Assembly: GCA_963754445.1 (NCBI GenBank) | Contig: CAVWFT010000001.1 | Location: 2,232,001-2,296,000, forward strand | From: Bog-473 sp963754445 | Lineage (GTDB): Bacteria > Actinomycetota > Acidimicrobiia > Acidimicrobiales > RAAP-2 | DNA: 64,000 nucleotides | Direction: 5' to 3' | Part shown: piece after piece, positions 17,210 through 25,809 of the stretch | How the letters are laid out: each line of letters starts with the position of its first letter | Numbering within the stretch: the first letter of the stretch is position 1 | Program-made: the position numbers and the translations under genes | Notes under the pieces: generated by a model | The model's database searches: none | Told to the model about the DNA's origin: nothing | The model's input: only the letters and a program-made list of their open reading frames with translations

Positions 17210-17563
17210 TCAGCGCGCGCCGTTCTTGGCACAGTCAAAACAGGTCCGCCCAGCCGGCAATGCGGCCAGACGTTCAGCCGAAATCTGAGAGCGACAGCGC
17301 TCACACCGCGAATAGTCTCCAGCGGACAGTCGAGCGAGGGCCCAATCGAGGTCCACCAGGTCTGCTCGGGCTCCCGCAAGAAGTGCGGCGACCTGTGCCC
17401 TTTCGTAGGCGATGGTCGAACCCTCGGGGTCGTGCTCATCGTCCGTGCTGGCATCGGCGGACGCGGCAATTATCGCGTTGAGGTCCGTCTGCATCGCGTC
17501 GATTCGATTCAGCGTTGCAGCTCGCTGCTCGGCGAGCACGTCACGAATAGCCGATTCGTTCAC
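17210..17563 (-). CDS. TraR/DksA-type zinc-finger protein
   Basis: A 117-residue protein with a coiled-coil N-terminal half (about 1-75) and a C4 zinc finger at about 88-112 (CERCRSQ...TCFDC). This is the general DksA/TraR design, where the coiled coil reaches into the RNA polymerase secondary channel. The 'ARLSAGDYSRCERC' lead-in matches the family. The coiled-coil tip acidic pair is not a clear DksA DxxDxA, so a transcription-modulating role is inferred rather than shown. Confidence 0.85.
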   Translation of the reverse strand: MNESAIRDVLAEQRAATLNRIDAMQTDLNAIIAASADASTDDEHDPEGSTIAYERAQVAALLAGARADLVDLDWALARLSAGDYSRCERCRSQISAERLAALPAGRTCFDCAKNGAR

Positions 17564-17713
17564 CGTTGAAACTCTCGTTCATCCTCGACTCGACTCCGGT
17601 ACCCCGAAGGGGACTCTTGTCAGAGTAAGGCCTTGCAGCGATCCCCGTTCCACCGGGTCACTTGGACAGACACACCTCGGCTTCACCTCTCGCCGATCGG
17701 GTATGCCCTAGCC

Positions 17714-17815
17714 ATGACCATCCCGCCAGAGCCCGTCCCAGTCGAACCGCAACCCGAGCCGAATCCTCCGTCGCCGGTGCCCGAACCCGAACCAATGGCT
17801 CACGAGCGCCTCTAG
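17714..17815 (+). CDS. Possible 33-residue proline-rich small protein
   Basis: A short open frame from ATG 17714 encodes MTIPPEPVPVEPQPEPNPPS and continues in a Pro-Glu repeat. Composition is strongly biased, with a PEP-type periodicity that is unlikely in random sequence of this base composition, but no homologous family is recognised. It could instead be noise from GC-skewed DNA. Confidence 0.25.
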   Translation: MTIPPEPVPVEPQPEPNPPSPVPEPEPMAHERL

Positions 17816-17869
17816 GGGCGTATGCCGAAATCGCCGACGTGCGGCTCGCCGACCGCCACTTTCGCCCAG

Positions 17870-18535
17870 TCACGGCTCGAAGGCATACGGATGGGCGCGG
17901 TGCGGTCTCCCATAGCGCATGTGAAGGCAAATGGCGCCGCACGCGAGGGCCGCGTAGAAACACCACAGTGACGTGAATCCGTCCGCAGTCAATCGTGCCA
18001 GTATGACCACGGCTACGACATTGGTGAGGCCGAAGATCACGATGTCTCGATAGCCGGAAAGCAAAAGCGGTCCGCAAGTCGCGAGGACGTATAAGCCGAC
18101 GACCAAGATCCCGTCGCGCAGGCCGATGCTGTAGGCAAGGTGGTAGGAACCAAGTCTGACCGTGACGGGGCCACGGAGCATCGTCGCCAGTAGGACAGCC
18201 GCCACCGCAGTACCCAGAACCACGAAGGGTGCGATTCTGAGCCGCCGACGAGGCGTAGGTTCGAGCATCATCACTGCGACCGGCACCAGCACCGGGACGA
18301 GCACCATGGCGATCAGCAAGTAGACCCACGTGGCCGCTCGTCCAACATCATGTGGGATATCTCCTCGCAGCTGCCACCAGACAAGTGACTCAATCAGCAA
18401 ATGGATTCCCAGAACCAGCGGCACCACAGCCAGAAGCAAGTACTCCCGACGACCCCGCACATGGCGACACGTGTCGATCCCGATGGCCGTGACGACAAGA
18501 CCGCCAGCGACATCGCCTTCTGGGGAGAAGCACAC
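17870..18535 (-). CDS. DUF6629-like integral membrane protein
   Basis: A 221-residue protein with about seven hydrophobic segments starting at about residue 9. The opening MCFSPEGDVAGGLVVTAIG is the recognisable start of the DUF6629 family (MCFS then a first helix). A conserved-looking 'HLLIESLVWWQLRG' follows the second helix. No function is established for the family. No transporter or enzyme motif is visible. It is divergent from the deaminase gene, with 115 bp between starts. Confidence 0.8.
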   Translation of the reverse strand: MCFSPEGDVAGGLVVTAIGIDTCRHVRGRREYLLLAVVPLVLGIHLLIESLVWWQLRGDIPHDVGRAATWVYLLIAMVLVPVLVPVAVMMLEPTPRRRLRIAPFVVLGTAVAAVLLATMLRGPVTVRLGSYHLAYSIGLRDGILVVGLYVLATCGPLLLSGYRDIVIFGLTNVVAVVILARLTADGFTSLWCFYAALACGAICLHMRYGRPHRAHPYAFEP

Positions 18536-18650
18536 AGAGAGACCGTACCCTCACGCAGCAGTGGCCGGTCTTGCCATTTCCTAGCTCCATGTGGTCCGAC
18601 CATGAGACGCTCGGCGTGATGGATTCTGTTTCGCACCTACGATCGACCAA

Positions 18651-19292
18651 ATGGGCTCCGCACAGGTGACCTGGGACTCGTTGGGTCCGACGTGGCAACT
18701 CGCTATCGACGAGGCATGGCGATCGTGGACAGCGGGTTCCGCCGGGGTCGGTGCCGTCCTCGTCGACAAAGCTGGATTCGTTCTCGCGAAGGGTCGAAAC
18801 AGGACAACCGAAGAATCGTCCTCTCACTTGTCCGGGACGATGATGGCGCATGCAGAAATGGACGCCTTGTCACAAGTGCCTTTTGGGTCCCGGATCGAAG
18901 GGTCGTTGTACACGACCTTCGAGCCCTGCCTCATGTGTGCTGCGACGATCACCTTCTACCGGGTCCCCGAGGTGCACTACGCCGCGGCCGATCCATTTTT
19001 TGAGGGGCTTCACGACTGGATGGGACGCTATGACTTCACCTCCCAACGCCTCCCGGACCGATTCAGACTTGGAGGAGCCATCGGGGCCTTCTGCCATGTC
19101 CTGCATCTCGCCTGGCTGGTTTCCCACCCCGCACCCACCGACGTCATCGATGCGCATGCACGCCTCTCACCCTTGGTACTCGAGTGCGCAGTCGCCAGAC
19201 GTCATCGCCTCCGGCTGATCAGCGATCGAGATGCGACCGCCCTCGACGCCATCCAAGAACTCTGGCCGGACCTCATCAGCTTGAGCGCGTGA
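18651..19292 (+). CDS. Nucleoside/cytidine deaminase-family protein
   Basis: A 213-residue zinc deaminase of the CDA/tRNA-adenosine deaminase fold. The catalytic HAEMDAL (about residue 67, His ligand and Glu acid-base) and EPCLMCAA (about 91, two Cys ligands) are both intact. The C-terminal about 90 residues extend beyond the core and are not recognised. Members deaminate guanine, cytosine-type bases or drug-like heterocycles. The substrate here is open. It is not tadA by context. Confidence 0.85.
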   Translation: MGSAQVTWDSLGPTWQLAIDEAWRSWTAGSAGVGAVLVDKAGFVLAKGRNRTTEESSSHLSGTMMAHAEMDALSQVPFGSRIEGSLYTTFEPCLMCAATITFYRVPEVHYAAADPFFEGLHDWMGRYDFTSQRLPDRFRLGGAIGAFCHVLHLAWLVSHPAPTDVIDAHARLSPLVLECAVARRHRLRLISDRDATALDAIQELWPDLISLSA

Positions 19293-19472
19293 ACGCCGCC
19301 CTGTTCAGGGTGGCATGAGGCGACGTCAGGAGCTGGGGCGTTCAGGCGCCCCCACCCGAAGGCGCAACGCCAGGATATGTGCTCGTCGCTGGTAGCAGCA
19401 CTCCTCGATCGCGCCGATGGAGTCCGCGACATTGCACTGGACGGGGCCAGCGTTCCCGAACACAATTGTGAC

Positions 19473-19742
19473 ATGGACAAGCGTTTTCGGGCTGAAATGC
19501 AGAAGAGCCCCAGCAAGGGTGGCTGGACGTACGTTGTCATGGAGAACTCAGCCGGTTATTTCGGAACGAAGGGTCTCGTCAAGGTTCGAGGCACGGTGGA
19601 CGGCGAGCCCTTCGAGAGTTCCTTCATGGCGCTCGGCGACGGAACGCACAAATTGCCGATCAAAGCTCAGATCCGAAGGAAGATTGGCAAGGAAGCGGGT
19701 GACACCGTCAGCGTTCGCCTGACTGAGCGATTGTCGGACTGA
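19473..19742 (+). CDS. DUF1905-domain protein
   Basis: An 89-residue protein of the DUF1905 family. The pattern is GGWTYVVMENSAGYFGTKGL, 'VRGTVDGEPFESSFMALGDGTHKLPI', and 'IRRKIGKEAGDTVSVRL'. The core is a small beta-barrel. The start at 19473 leaves a natural MDKRFRAEM opening; the longer upstream frame is not conserved-looking. In other genomes DUF1905 is often fused to a YdeI-like domain, which is absent here. Function unknown. Confidence 0.85.
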   Translation: MDKRFRAEMQKSPSKGGWTYVVMENSAGYFGTKGLVKVRGTVDGEPFESSFMALGDGTHKLPIKAQIRRKIGKEAGDTVSVRLTERLSD

Positions 19743-19760
19743 GCCCGATGGGGCTTGCAC

Positions 19761-20024
19761 TCAGCCGCTGAGGCGCTCCATCTGGCGGCCGACTTTGGGT
19801 CTCGTGAAGAGGAGGTAGAACCCGCCCAAGAAGAATCCGAGACCAATGAGCCAAGCGACCACCATCACGACAATCCATGCCGTCTTGTTCGAACCGGCGC
19901 CGTAGAACGCCGTGGACGGACGACTGGCCGCGTCGACGATGGCCCAGATTGGAACGACGACGGCGCAAAGGAAGACGAGGAGGACGATGAACAGATCGGG
20001 GCCGAATATGTCCGAAAAGACCAT
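19761..20024 (-). CDS. Two-helix membrane protein (DUF2516/PLDc_N-like)
   Basis: An 87-residue protein with two transmembrane segments (about 8-28 and 47-68) separated by 'DAASRPSTAFYGAGSNKTAW', a loop typical of DUF2516 and phospholipase-D N-terminal-type small membrane proteins. The ATG at 20024 follows a strong GGAGGG at 20031-20037, so the longer upstream frame is rejected. Possible membrane-scaffold function; not established. Confidence 0.75.
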   Translation of the reverse strand: MVFSDIFGPDLFIVLLVFLCAVVVPIWAIVDAASRPSTAFYGAGSNKTAWIVVMVVAWLIGLGFFLGGFYLLFTRPKVGRQMERLSG

Positions 20025-20247
20025 CTGGGCTCCCTCCTTCGACTCGGCAAGAGCCGAGGGTATGGTACCCCTTTCGGCCTGTGGAAATGCTGCTGCTCTC
20101 CGGTGCGTCCGCCTCGGAGACCGCCACGCTCGAACTCGCACTCGGTGACCGGACGATCTTCGTCAATGCCCGTCTCCCGGTTCCATGCGTGACGACGTGG
20201 CCGATTGGGGCACGCAGCCACGGCCTCCGAGCTGCGAGAATCGGAAG

Positions 20248-20667
20248 ATGCCCGGACTCGAGCTCGTTGCGCTTCTCGTGGAGGGCTACGACCGGGCGAT
20301 CGACTTCTTCGTGGACAAGCTCGGATTTACTCTGGTCGAGGACTCCCCGTCTCTCACGAACGACGGCCGGCCCAAGCGCTGGGTCGTTGTGCGTCCACCC
20401 GGCGGTCAAACGGGCATATTGCTCGCACAAGCCGACGGCGACACCCAGACTGCCCTTGTCGGAGGCCAGGCTGCGGGTCGAGTTGGCTTCTTTCTGCGGG
20501 TAGATGATTTCGACGAGGCTTACGAACGAATGGCGTCGAAGGGTGTCGAGTTCGTGATTCCGCCGCGGAGCGAGTCATATGGGACGGTCGCCGTCTTCCT
20601 CGACGTGGCCGGCAATCGCTGGGATCTGCTCGGGCCTTCATCGCCTGGCACGCACCCATCGACATGA
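20248..20667 (+). CDS. VOC family protein
   Basis: A 139-residue glyoxalase-fold protein. Module 1 is 'LELVALLVEGYDRAIDFFVDKLGF'; module 2 ends with TVAVFLDVAGNRWDLLGPSS. The start at ATG 20248 fits the family N-terminus (MPGLELVALLV) and has a GGAAG upstream; an earlier ATG at 20185 adds an unconserved leader. Such proteins often act on lactoylglutathione-like thiol adducts or bind antibiotics. It lies alone, divergent from the two-helix membrane protein. Confidence 0.8.
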   Translation: MPGLELVALLVEGYDRAIDFFVDKLGFTLVEDSPSLTNDGRPKRWVVVRPPGGQTGILLAQADGDTQTALVGGQAAGRVGFFLRVDDFDEAYERMASKGVEFVIPPRSESYGTVAVFLDVAGNRWDLLGPSSPGTHPST

Positions 20668-20896
20668 TCAGCATCACGTCACCCCAGCTGCTTCTGTGCA
20701 CACGGATGGCGTCATCGACCGATACCGAGAAAGCCGGCGGCGCCGAACACCCTGTGCCGGGCATGGCTAGGGTGGAAGTACGTACTTCGGCCATGGTTCC
20801 TCGATAATCGCCGTCTTGGTCTTTTTCGGCCTGTTCGCGCTTCGGTCGTTCTCGTCTCAGCGACGCCGGCGTGGTCACCAGGGAAATCCGGTGCCC

Positions 20897-21145
20897 ATGA
20901 GCTCCTTTACCGATCCCCCTGCTCCAGAGCGCCCGCGTGAGAACGCCGACGCTGCGCCCCACGGGGTCCCATTCTCCGGGGTCCCGTTCACCGGGATCGC
21001 GCCCGGCTGGCTGACCGACCCCTCGGGTCGCCACGAGCGCAGGTACTGGTCAGGGTCGGCCTGGACGGAGCATGTGACGGACGGAGACGTACCGGGCCTC
21101 GACCCGCCTCCGGACAGCCTGGGCGGCGAGGTGTCCCCCTCGTAG
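20897..21145 (+). CDS. Small DUF2510-domain protein
   Basis: An 82-residue protein whose core GWLTDPSGRHERRYWSGSAW is the actinobacterial DUF2510 motif (Gly-Trp-x-x-Asp-Pro, then Tyr-Trp-x-Gly-x-x-Trp-Thr). DUF2510 usually sits as a cap on membrane or secreted proteins. Here it stands alone with low-complexity flanks. A start at ATG 20897 is proposed; upstream in-frame residues are basic and not conserved-looking. Confidence 0.7.
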   Translation: MSSFTDPPAPERPRENADAAPHGVPFSGVPFTGIAPGWLTDPSGRHERRYWSGSAWTEHVTDGDVPGLDPPPDSLGGEVSPS

Positions 21146-21282
21146 GTCAGGCGTGTAGGGGCGCCGTCGCCTCCACTCACCCCAGCCCGTTCCACCGCCT
21201 GGCTTCCGGCATCGGGCGCCTACGGTGGACGAACGATTCGGATGGAATCGCAAGCACGGCTCGGCTCGCTGAGAGGTTCTCC

Positions 21283-21861
21283 ATGAAGATCACGATTCTT
21301 GGTACTGGCTTTATTGGCTCGACATTGGGACGGGCCCTCTCCGCCTCGGGACACACGATCGTCTACGGATCGCGACATGACAACGATGAGGTCGCAAGCG
21401 GCACGGCTGCGAGCGTCCTGCCGATCGCCGAAGCGCTGCAGGCCGGTGACCTCGTCATCCTTGCCATCCCGGGCGCCGCGGTACCGGGCCTCGCCTCAGA
21501 ACACGGAGAAGACCTCGCCGGGAAGCTCGTGATCGATGCCACGAATCAAATGGGTGTCGATGTCGCAAACGCCAGAGCATCTCTTCCACCTTCAGTCCGC
21601 TACGCCCGAGCATTCAATACCCTGGGCGGCGAGAACATGGCCGATCCGGTGTTCGCTGACGGGAGAGCCGACATGTTCTTCTCAGCACCGGAGGAAGACC
21701 GAGCCACGGTCGAAGACGTCATCGAGGGCGTCGGCCTGCGACCGGTCTATGTCGGGGAAGACCAAGAGGCGCTCGTCGACGCGCTCTTTCAGCTCTGGAT
21801 CGCGCTGGCCATGAAACAAGGGCGCGGTCGCCGTCTCGCCTTTCGATTGCTCGAGGGCTGA
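21283..21861 (+). CDS. NAD(P)-binding reductase of the F420:NADP reductase (NpdG-like) group
   Basis: A 192-residue Rossmann protein with MKITILGTGFIGSTLGRAL (GxGxxG) at the N-terminus, 'YGSRH' after strand 2 and 'LVIDATNQ' near residue 87. The fold and size match F420H2:NADP oxidoreductases and related short 'NADPH-dependent F420 reductase' proteins. In actinobacteria many of these act on other substrates. An LLM/F420-type enzyme occurs elsewhere in the window (52.4 kb), so F420 chemistry is plausible, but the cofactor pairing is inferred. Confidence 0.82.
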   Translation: MKITILGTGFIGSTLGRALSASGHTIVYGSRHDNDEVASGTAASVLPIAEALQAGDLVILAIPGAAVPGLASEHGEDLAGKLVIDATNQMGVDVANARASLPPSVRYARAFNTLGGENMADPVFADGRADMFFSAPEEDRATVEDVIEGVGLRPVYVGEDQEALVDALFQLWIALAMKQGRGRRLAFRLLEG

Positions 21862-21897
21862 ATCATCAGATCGACCCCCAAGTAGGATCCACACCCC

Positions 21898-22560
21898 ATG
21901 GACTTGAGTCCGGTTGAAGCACGGGTGATCGGCAGTCTGGCCGAGAAGCAGTTGACGACGCCCCAGCAGTACCCCCTCACGATCAACGCCCTCGTCCTCG
22001 CGTGCAATCAGTCGTCCAACCGCGACCCGGTGGTGACCTACGAGCAAGGGACAGTGGAACCGGCGCTGACCTCCCTTCGGGAGGCGGGCCTGCTCCGTCT
22101 CGTTCACCCGTCCCACGGTCGCTCGTCCACCCGATACCGCCAAGTGCTCGATGAGCGTTTCGGCCTGGACCCCCGAAGCCTGTCGATCCTCGCCGTCCTG
22201 TTGCTGAGGGGGCCGCAGACGAGCGGGGAGCTGCGGGCTCGTACAGAGCGAATGGCTGACTTCGACCGCCTCGAGGAGGTCGAGAGGGAACTGGACCGAC
22301 TGGCCGAAGGCGATGACCCACTCGTGCGCAGACTGCCGCGTCGGCCCGGTCAGAAGGAGGATCGCTGGGCAGAGACCATGAGCGCGGCCACCTCCGAACC
22401 CGACACCACCACCGAAGTCGCACGTGAGCCGGACCGCCCGCCCGATCGTCCTGCGAACGACGAGGTCGCAGCACTCCGCGCCGACGTCGACGCCCTGCAA
22501 GAGGAAGTCACCAGGCTCGGGACCGCCGTGGCGGAGCTCCGGGCCGAATTTGGCCTCTAG
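21898..22560 (+). CDS. YceH (DUF480)-family protein
   Basis: A 220-residue YceH-like protein made of two winged-helix domains: LSPVEARVIGSLAEKQLTTP begins the first, and 'LSILAVLLLRGPQTSGELRARTERM' the second. A C-terminal coiled coil (about 190-218, heptad Leu/Val) follows a disordered acidic linker. Function is unknown; the winged helices suggest nucleic acid binding. It begins 36 bp after the F420-type reductase and may be co-transcribed with it. Confidence 0.88.
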   Translation: MDLSPVEARVIGSLAEKQLTTPQQYPLTINALVLACNQSSNRDPVVTYEQGTVEPALTSLREAGLLRLVHPSHGRSSTRYRQVLDERFGLDPRSLSILAVLLLRGPQTSGELRARTERMADFDRLEEVERELDRLAEGDDPLVRRLPRRPGQKEDRWAETMSAATSEPDTTTEVAREPDRPPDRPANDEVAALRADVDALQEEVTRLGTAVAELRAEFGL

Positions 22561-22782
22561 CAACGCACCGACATATCGGCCCCGGCGAACGGGTCCGGTC
22601 GAGAGGTTGGTTCGAATGCGCTCCTGCCGAGGCACCCGTGATCATGAGGAGGGAAGCCGGGTCAGACCTTGCGGCCCAGTGTGTGCCGTCCGACGATCAT
22701 CGGCAATTCCAGGAAGGTCCGGATCCCCGGTTCCGCCTCGCACACCAGCGGGATGGCATGGACGGCATGCATGGCCGTGCCG

Positions 22783-22807
22783 AGGCAACCTGTCGCGCAG
22801 GTTGCCT
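22783..22807 (+). terminator. Strong hairpin downstream of yceH-like gene
   Basis: AGGCAACCTG (22783-22792) and CAGGTTGCCT (22798-22807) are exact reverse complements with a 5-nt TCGCG loop. They are followed by TGTTG, a weak T-rich run. It lies in the 310-bp gap between the YceH-like gene and the dienelactone hydrolase and probably ends the upstream transcript. Apart from this the gap shows no gene. Confidence 0.5.
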
Positions 22808-22872
22808 TGTTGCTCCGCCGTGTGGCACCCGGCACCCGTGCTGGCTATGGGCACAGGTACTACGGTCGCTGC

Positions 22873-23586
22873 GTGGCTGTCACTTCCAGATACGAGCCGG
22901 TGTCAGTAGAAGGCGTCCAGTTCGACGCCTATTGCGCCGTTCCGGAGTCCGGATCAGGGCCCGGAATGCTCCTGTTCCAGGAGATCTTCGGTATCAACGA
23001 CAACATCCGGGGGCTTGCCGATCGCCTGGCCGGTGCCGGCTATGTGACCCTGGCGCCGGACATGTTCTGGCGCATCGAGCGACGCTTCGAGCGCAAGGAC
23101 GAGTCCGGCTTCGGCGACGCCGTCGCCATGGTCCAGCAGCTCGATTTCGAGAAGGCCGCGGAAGACATTCGGGCCACCCATGCGCATCTGATCGGCATGC
23201 CCGAGTGCACGGGAAGGATCGGTGCGGTTGGTTTCTGCCTCGGTGGGGCCCTGGCGTTCATGGCGGCAACCCAGAGCCGGGTGAACGGGCGCGGCATCGA
23301 TGCAGCTGTCTGCTACTACGGCTCCGCCATCAACGGCATGCTCGAGAACGTCGACCATTTGGAGTGTCCGAGCATGTACCACTACGGGACGCTCGACACC
23401 TTCATCACCTCCGCACAGATCGAAGAGGTCGAGGCGGCAGTGCAGGATCGTCCCGGAGTCGAGTTTCACCGCTACGCGGCGGGTCACGCCTTCAGCAATT
23501 GGGATGCACCGTCGATGTACGACGCGGCAGCCGCCGACGAGGCGTGGGCCCGGACCCTGGACTTCTTCGCCCGCCATCTCGGGTAG
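22873..23586 (+). CDS. Dienelactone hydrolase-family alpha/beta hydrolase
   Basis: A 237-residue alpha/beta hydrolase. The catalytic triad is readable: Cys in 'IGAVGFCLGGALAF' (nucleophile elbow GxCxGG), Asp in GTLDTFITS, and His in 'AAGHAFSNWD'. This matches dienelactone hydrolase, which opens cis-dienelactones in chloro-aromatic and related degradation. The GTG at 22873 gives the normal N-terminus; the frame extends upstream with unconserved Arg-rich sequence. No aromatic-degradation operon adjoins it, so its physiological substrate is open. Confidence 0.88.
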   Translation: MAVTSRYEPVSVEGVQFDAYCAVPESGSGPGMLLFQEIFGINDNIRGLADRLAGAGYVTLAPDMFWRIERRFERKDESGFGDAVAMVQQLDFEKAAEDIRATHAHLIGMPECTGRIGAVGFCLGGALAFMAATQSRVNGRGIDAAVCYYGSAINGMLENVDHLECPSMYHYGTLDTFITSAQIEEVEAAVQDRPGVEFHRYAAGHAFSNWDAPSMYDAAAADEAWARTLDFFARHLG

Positions 23587-23619
23587 CCCATCCTCGGGGT
23601 CAGGTATCCGACGCCGTCA

Positions 23620-23991
23620 TCAGGGCGCCAGGGGCGATCCAACTCGGTGCGCAGTGCCGTCCCCGTCGACGAAGGCGAATTCCCGGAGCCCGTAGGGCGT
23701 GTCGTGCGGCTGGATGAACCGGCCCTTGACGCCCGACGAGGACCAGGATGCGAAAAGCGCGTCTGCGTCGGACACGTACAGGTAGATCTCGGCGCCCTCT
23801 TGCGTCCGGTCGTGCTCCGGCGATTCGCTGAGGTGAAACTCGACGCCGTCACGCCCGACGAAGCCATACCGGTCCGGCCCCTCGTACGCTCGAGCGGAGA
23901 ATCCGAGCATGCGGTAGCAGCGGAGGGCGCGGTCGAGGTCACGCACGGGGACCACCGGGGCCACATTCGAAAAGATCACGTCGTCCATCAC
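23620..23991 (-). CDS. VOC family / bleomycin-resistance-like protein
   Basis: A 123-residue VOC protein: 'VAPVVPVRDLDRALRCYRMLGF' first module, then YGFVGRDGVEFHLSESP with the His-x-Ser of bleomycin-resistance-like members, and 'GLREFAFVDGDGTAHRVGS' at the end. Bleomycin-resistance proteins sequester drug as dimers, but most similar actinobacterial proteins are of unknown use. It converges on the dienelactone hydrolase gene, leaving 33 bp. Confidence 0.8.
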   Translation of the reverse strand: MMDDVIFSNVAPVVPVRDLDRALRCYRMLGFSARAYEGPDRYGFVGRDGVEFHLSESPEHDRTQEGAEIYLYVSDADALFASWSSSGVKGRFIQPHDTPYGLREFAFVDGDGTAHRVGSPLAP

Positions 23992-24191
23992 GCCATTATC
24001 TCTGGCTCACCATCCGAATTCGACGCCTGGACCCGAGTGGGGTGACTCCGCCACCACGTCGGAGGATCACGTTCGGCATCGCGTCTCCGGGCGTGTCATC
24101 GCCGACGCCATCATGGGGCCGACACGCGGTGAGATAGCAGCACCACCCGCACCCGCACCCGCACGGTCGCGGAACCGAGAGCCGAGAGGAC

Positions 24192-24572
24192 TCAGCTCGT
24201 GTAGTCGACGGGACCCGCTCCCTCGATGCCCACGGCGAAGGCCAGGCCCCGGAGGCCGGTGTTGCTCGTGAGCGGCCAGATGCTGTGCACGGTGTCCGGC
24301 GGGATTCTGATCAGATCGCCCTGCCCGACCTCCCGCTCCTCGTCGGCGATCTTCATGATGCCGCGCCCGGAAATGATGTAGTAGAACTCGTGCGTCGGGT
24401 GGGAGTGTGGATCGACGAGACCGCCACCGGCCACTTCCCATTCACTGACGAGCTCGAGGAAACCGTGGCTGGTGACGTCCTTGAGCTCGCCCGGCGGGAT
24501 CAACCACCAGACCGGCACGGTCCCGGCGTGCTCGATGACCGGTGCTACGTCCCTCGCCGAGCGGACATCCAT
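24192..24572 (-). CDS. Cupin-domain protein
   Basis: A 126-residue single cupin barrel. Motif 1 is 'DPHSHPTHEFYYIISGRG' (two His, one Glu and the later His give a metal site) and motif 2 'GDLIRIPPDTVHSIWPLT'. GAGGGGTGAGC directly before ATG 24572 sets the start; a longer in-frame start at 24719 is not needed. Metal-binding cupins of this size may be dioxygenases, isomerases or sugar-binding proteins, so no reaction can be assigned. Confidence 0.82.
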   Translation of the reverse strand: MDVRSARDVAPVIEHAGTVPVWWLIPPGELKDVTSHGFLELVSEWEVAGGGLVDPHSHPTHEFYYIISGRGIMKIADEEREVGQGDLIRIPPDTVHSIWPLTSNTGLRGLAFAVGIEGAGPVDYTS

Positions 24573-24814
24573 GCTCACCCCTCCTCTGTCGCCGTGCTGA
24601 GATAGTACGACGATCGAGCGTGGCTGGAACGGCTCGCAGACGACGGTTGTTTCGTCAAGGCCACCGCCGCGGTCACAAAACGGCAGCGCGCCATCCAGCG
24701 TCATGAGGGGATTCTCCACCCGGCCGGCGAGTCCGTGCTTCCGGCCCGGACGAGCCGGCCTCCTCCACCTGCCGCGCCTCGGAGAACCTCAGCGGTGCTG
24801 GCCCGGCGATCGCC

Positions 24815-24934
24815 TCAGCACGATGCGTGCGCCCGCCGCTGCCGGGCCTGGTGGCCGAGGTAGATGCCGAGAAGGACCAGTCCCGCGAGGACCACCCGGG
24901 AAAGTGCCTTCCTGGCACTCCGACTTGTTTCCAT
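24815..24934 (-). CDS. Possible 39-residue single-span membrane peptide
   Basis: From ATG 24934 the minus strand encodes METSRSARKALSRVVLAGLV followed by LLGIYLGHQARQRRAHASC and a stop. This has the classic shape of a small membrane protein: basic start, an about 16-residue hydrophobic helix, then a positively charged cytoplasmic tail. No ribosome-binding site stands out and no family is recognised. Confidence 0.4.
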   Translation of the reverse strand: METSRSARKALSRVVLAGLVLLGIYLGHQARQRRAHASC

Positions 24935-25198
24935 GAGCCATTGTGACTCCATCGTCGGTTCCGGTCGACTGGTCTCCCGCGTCACCGGTCGCCCGTGAGC
25001 TGCCGGTCACCCTGTTCGCTCATCGCGCATGCCGGGAGATCCTCGGTTGGGGCCGACGGTCGCCCCCAGACCGAGGCGGCGATCACGCCAGGCCTGCCTC
25101 TCCTTCGTCGAGGGCTCCCGCAGGTCCTCGATGTCACTGCGGCTCCTTCGACGCGAACTCCCAGCAGCCGGCAAGGCGACTGCGCTGCCCGGTTGCTG

Positions 25199-25642
25199 CT
25201 AGGCGGATGCGGGGTCGGTGTCGACGATCAGGACGTCGCAGTGGCAATTGTGAGCGACCGTGTTGGGCAGGCTTCCCTGGACGAAGCGCTTGGCGCCGGT
25301 CATGCCCCTGTTCCCCACCACCACGAGATCAGCCGAGACCTCCTCTGCTGTGCCGAGGAGCGCCTTGGCCGCATCCCCGCCCGGATTGTGCACCTTGGCC
25401 GACACCCCCTCGGCTTCGGCGGTGGCGATTAACGCCGAGCGAATCTTCTCCGCCTCTTCGCGCAGGCTGTTCACCTGATCTTGTTGGGCTCGCGAGTCGG
25501 CGAAACCGATCGTGACGGACGGGTGGACGACGTTGACGGCGTGCAGCTCTGCACCGAACACTTTGGCCAACGACAACGCTTCCCGTACGGCGATCCCGGC
25601 CCGCTCCGAACCATCCGTTCCGACCACGATGACCTTGTACAT
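25199..25642 (-). CDS. Universal stress protein (UspA family)
   Basis: A 147-residue UspA-fold protein. The start 'MYKVIVVGTDGSERAGIAVREA' and the ATP-binding signature GNRGMTGAKRFVQGSLPNTV (G2xG9xG(S/T)) mark it as an ATP-binding member. The Met at 25642 is preferred over Met codons just upstream. Such proteins are induced by starvation, hypoxia or DNA damage. There is no operon partner. Confidence 0.9.
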   Translation of the reverse strand: MYKVIVVGTDGSERAGIAVREALSLAKVFGAELHAVNVVHPSVTIGFADSRAQQDQVNSLREEAEKIRSALIATAEAEGVSAKVHNPGGDAAKALLGTAEEVSADLVVVGNRGMTGAKRFVQGSLPNTVAHNCHCDVLIVDTDPASA

Positions 25643-25766
25643 GGGCATCACTCCAGTCTTTGTTTGAAACTGCCGTTGCAGATGCTAGGGCGCCCCGAGC
25701 CCGCGTGCTCGTGGAGGCGCCTCGTCACCGGCGTGTGGGCGGCTCTCTCTTCGGTCACTCGTGGCG

Positions 25767-25809
25767 TTGACATGACGCGCTGCGCTTCTATAGGGTTGTC
25801 TTATGACAA
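25767..25809 (+). promoter_or_regulatory. Leaderless promoter and overlapping operator of the GntR-ABC operon
   Basis: TTGACA (25767-25772) and TATAGG (25789-25794) are spaced 16 bp, a sigma-A-type promoter. The -10 ends only 8 bp before ATG 25803, and no ribosome-binding site is present, so the mRNA is probably leaderless. The palindrome TTGTCTTATGACAA (25796-25809) covers the likely transcription start and start codon. It is the natural operator for the GntR-family protein it precedes. Confidence 0.65.
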
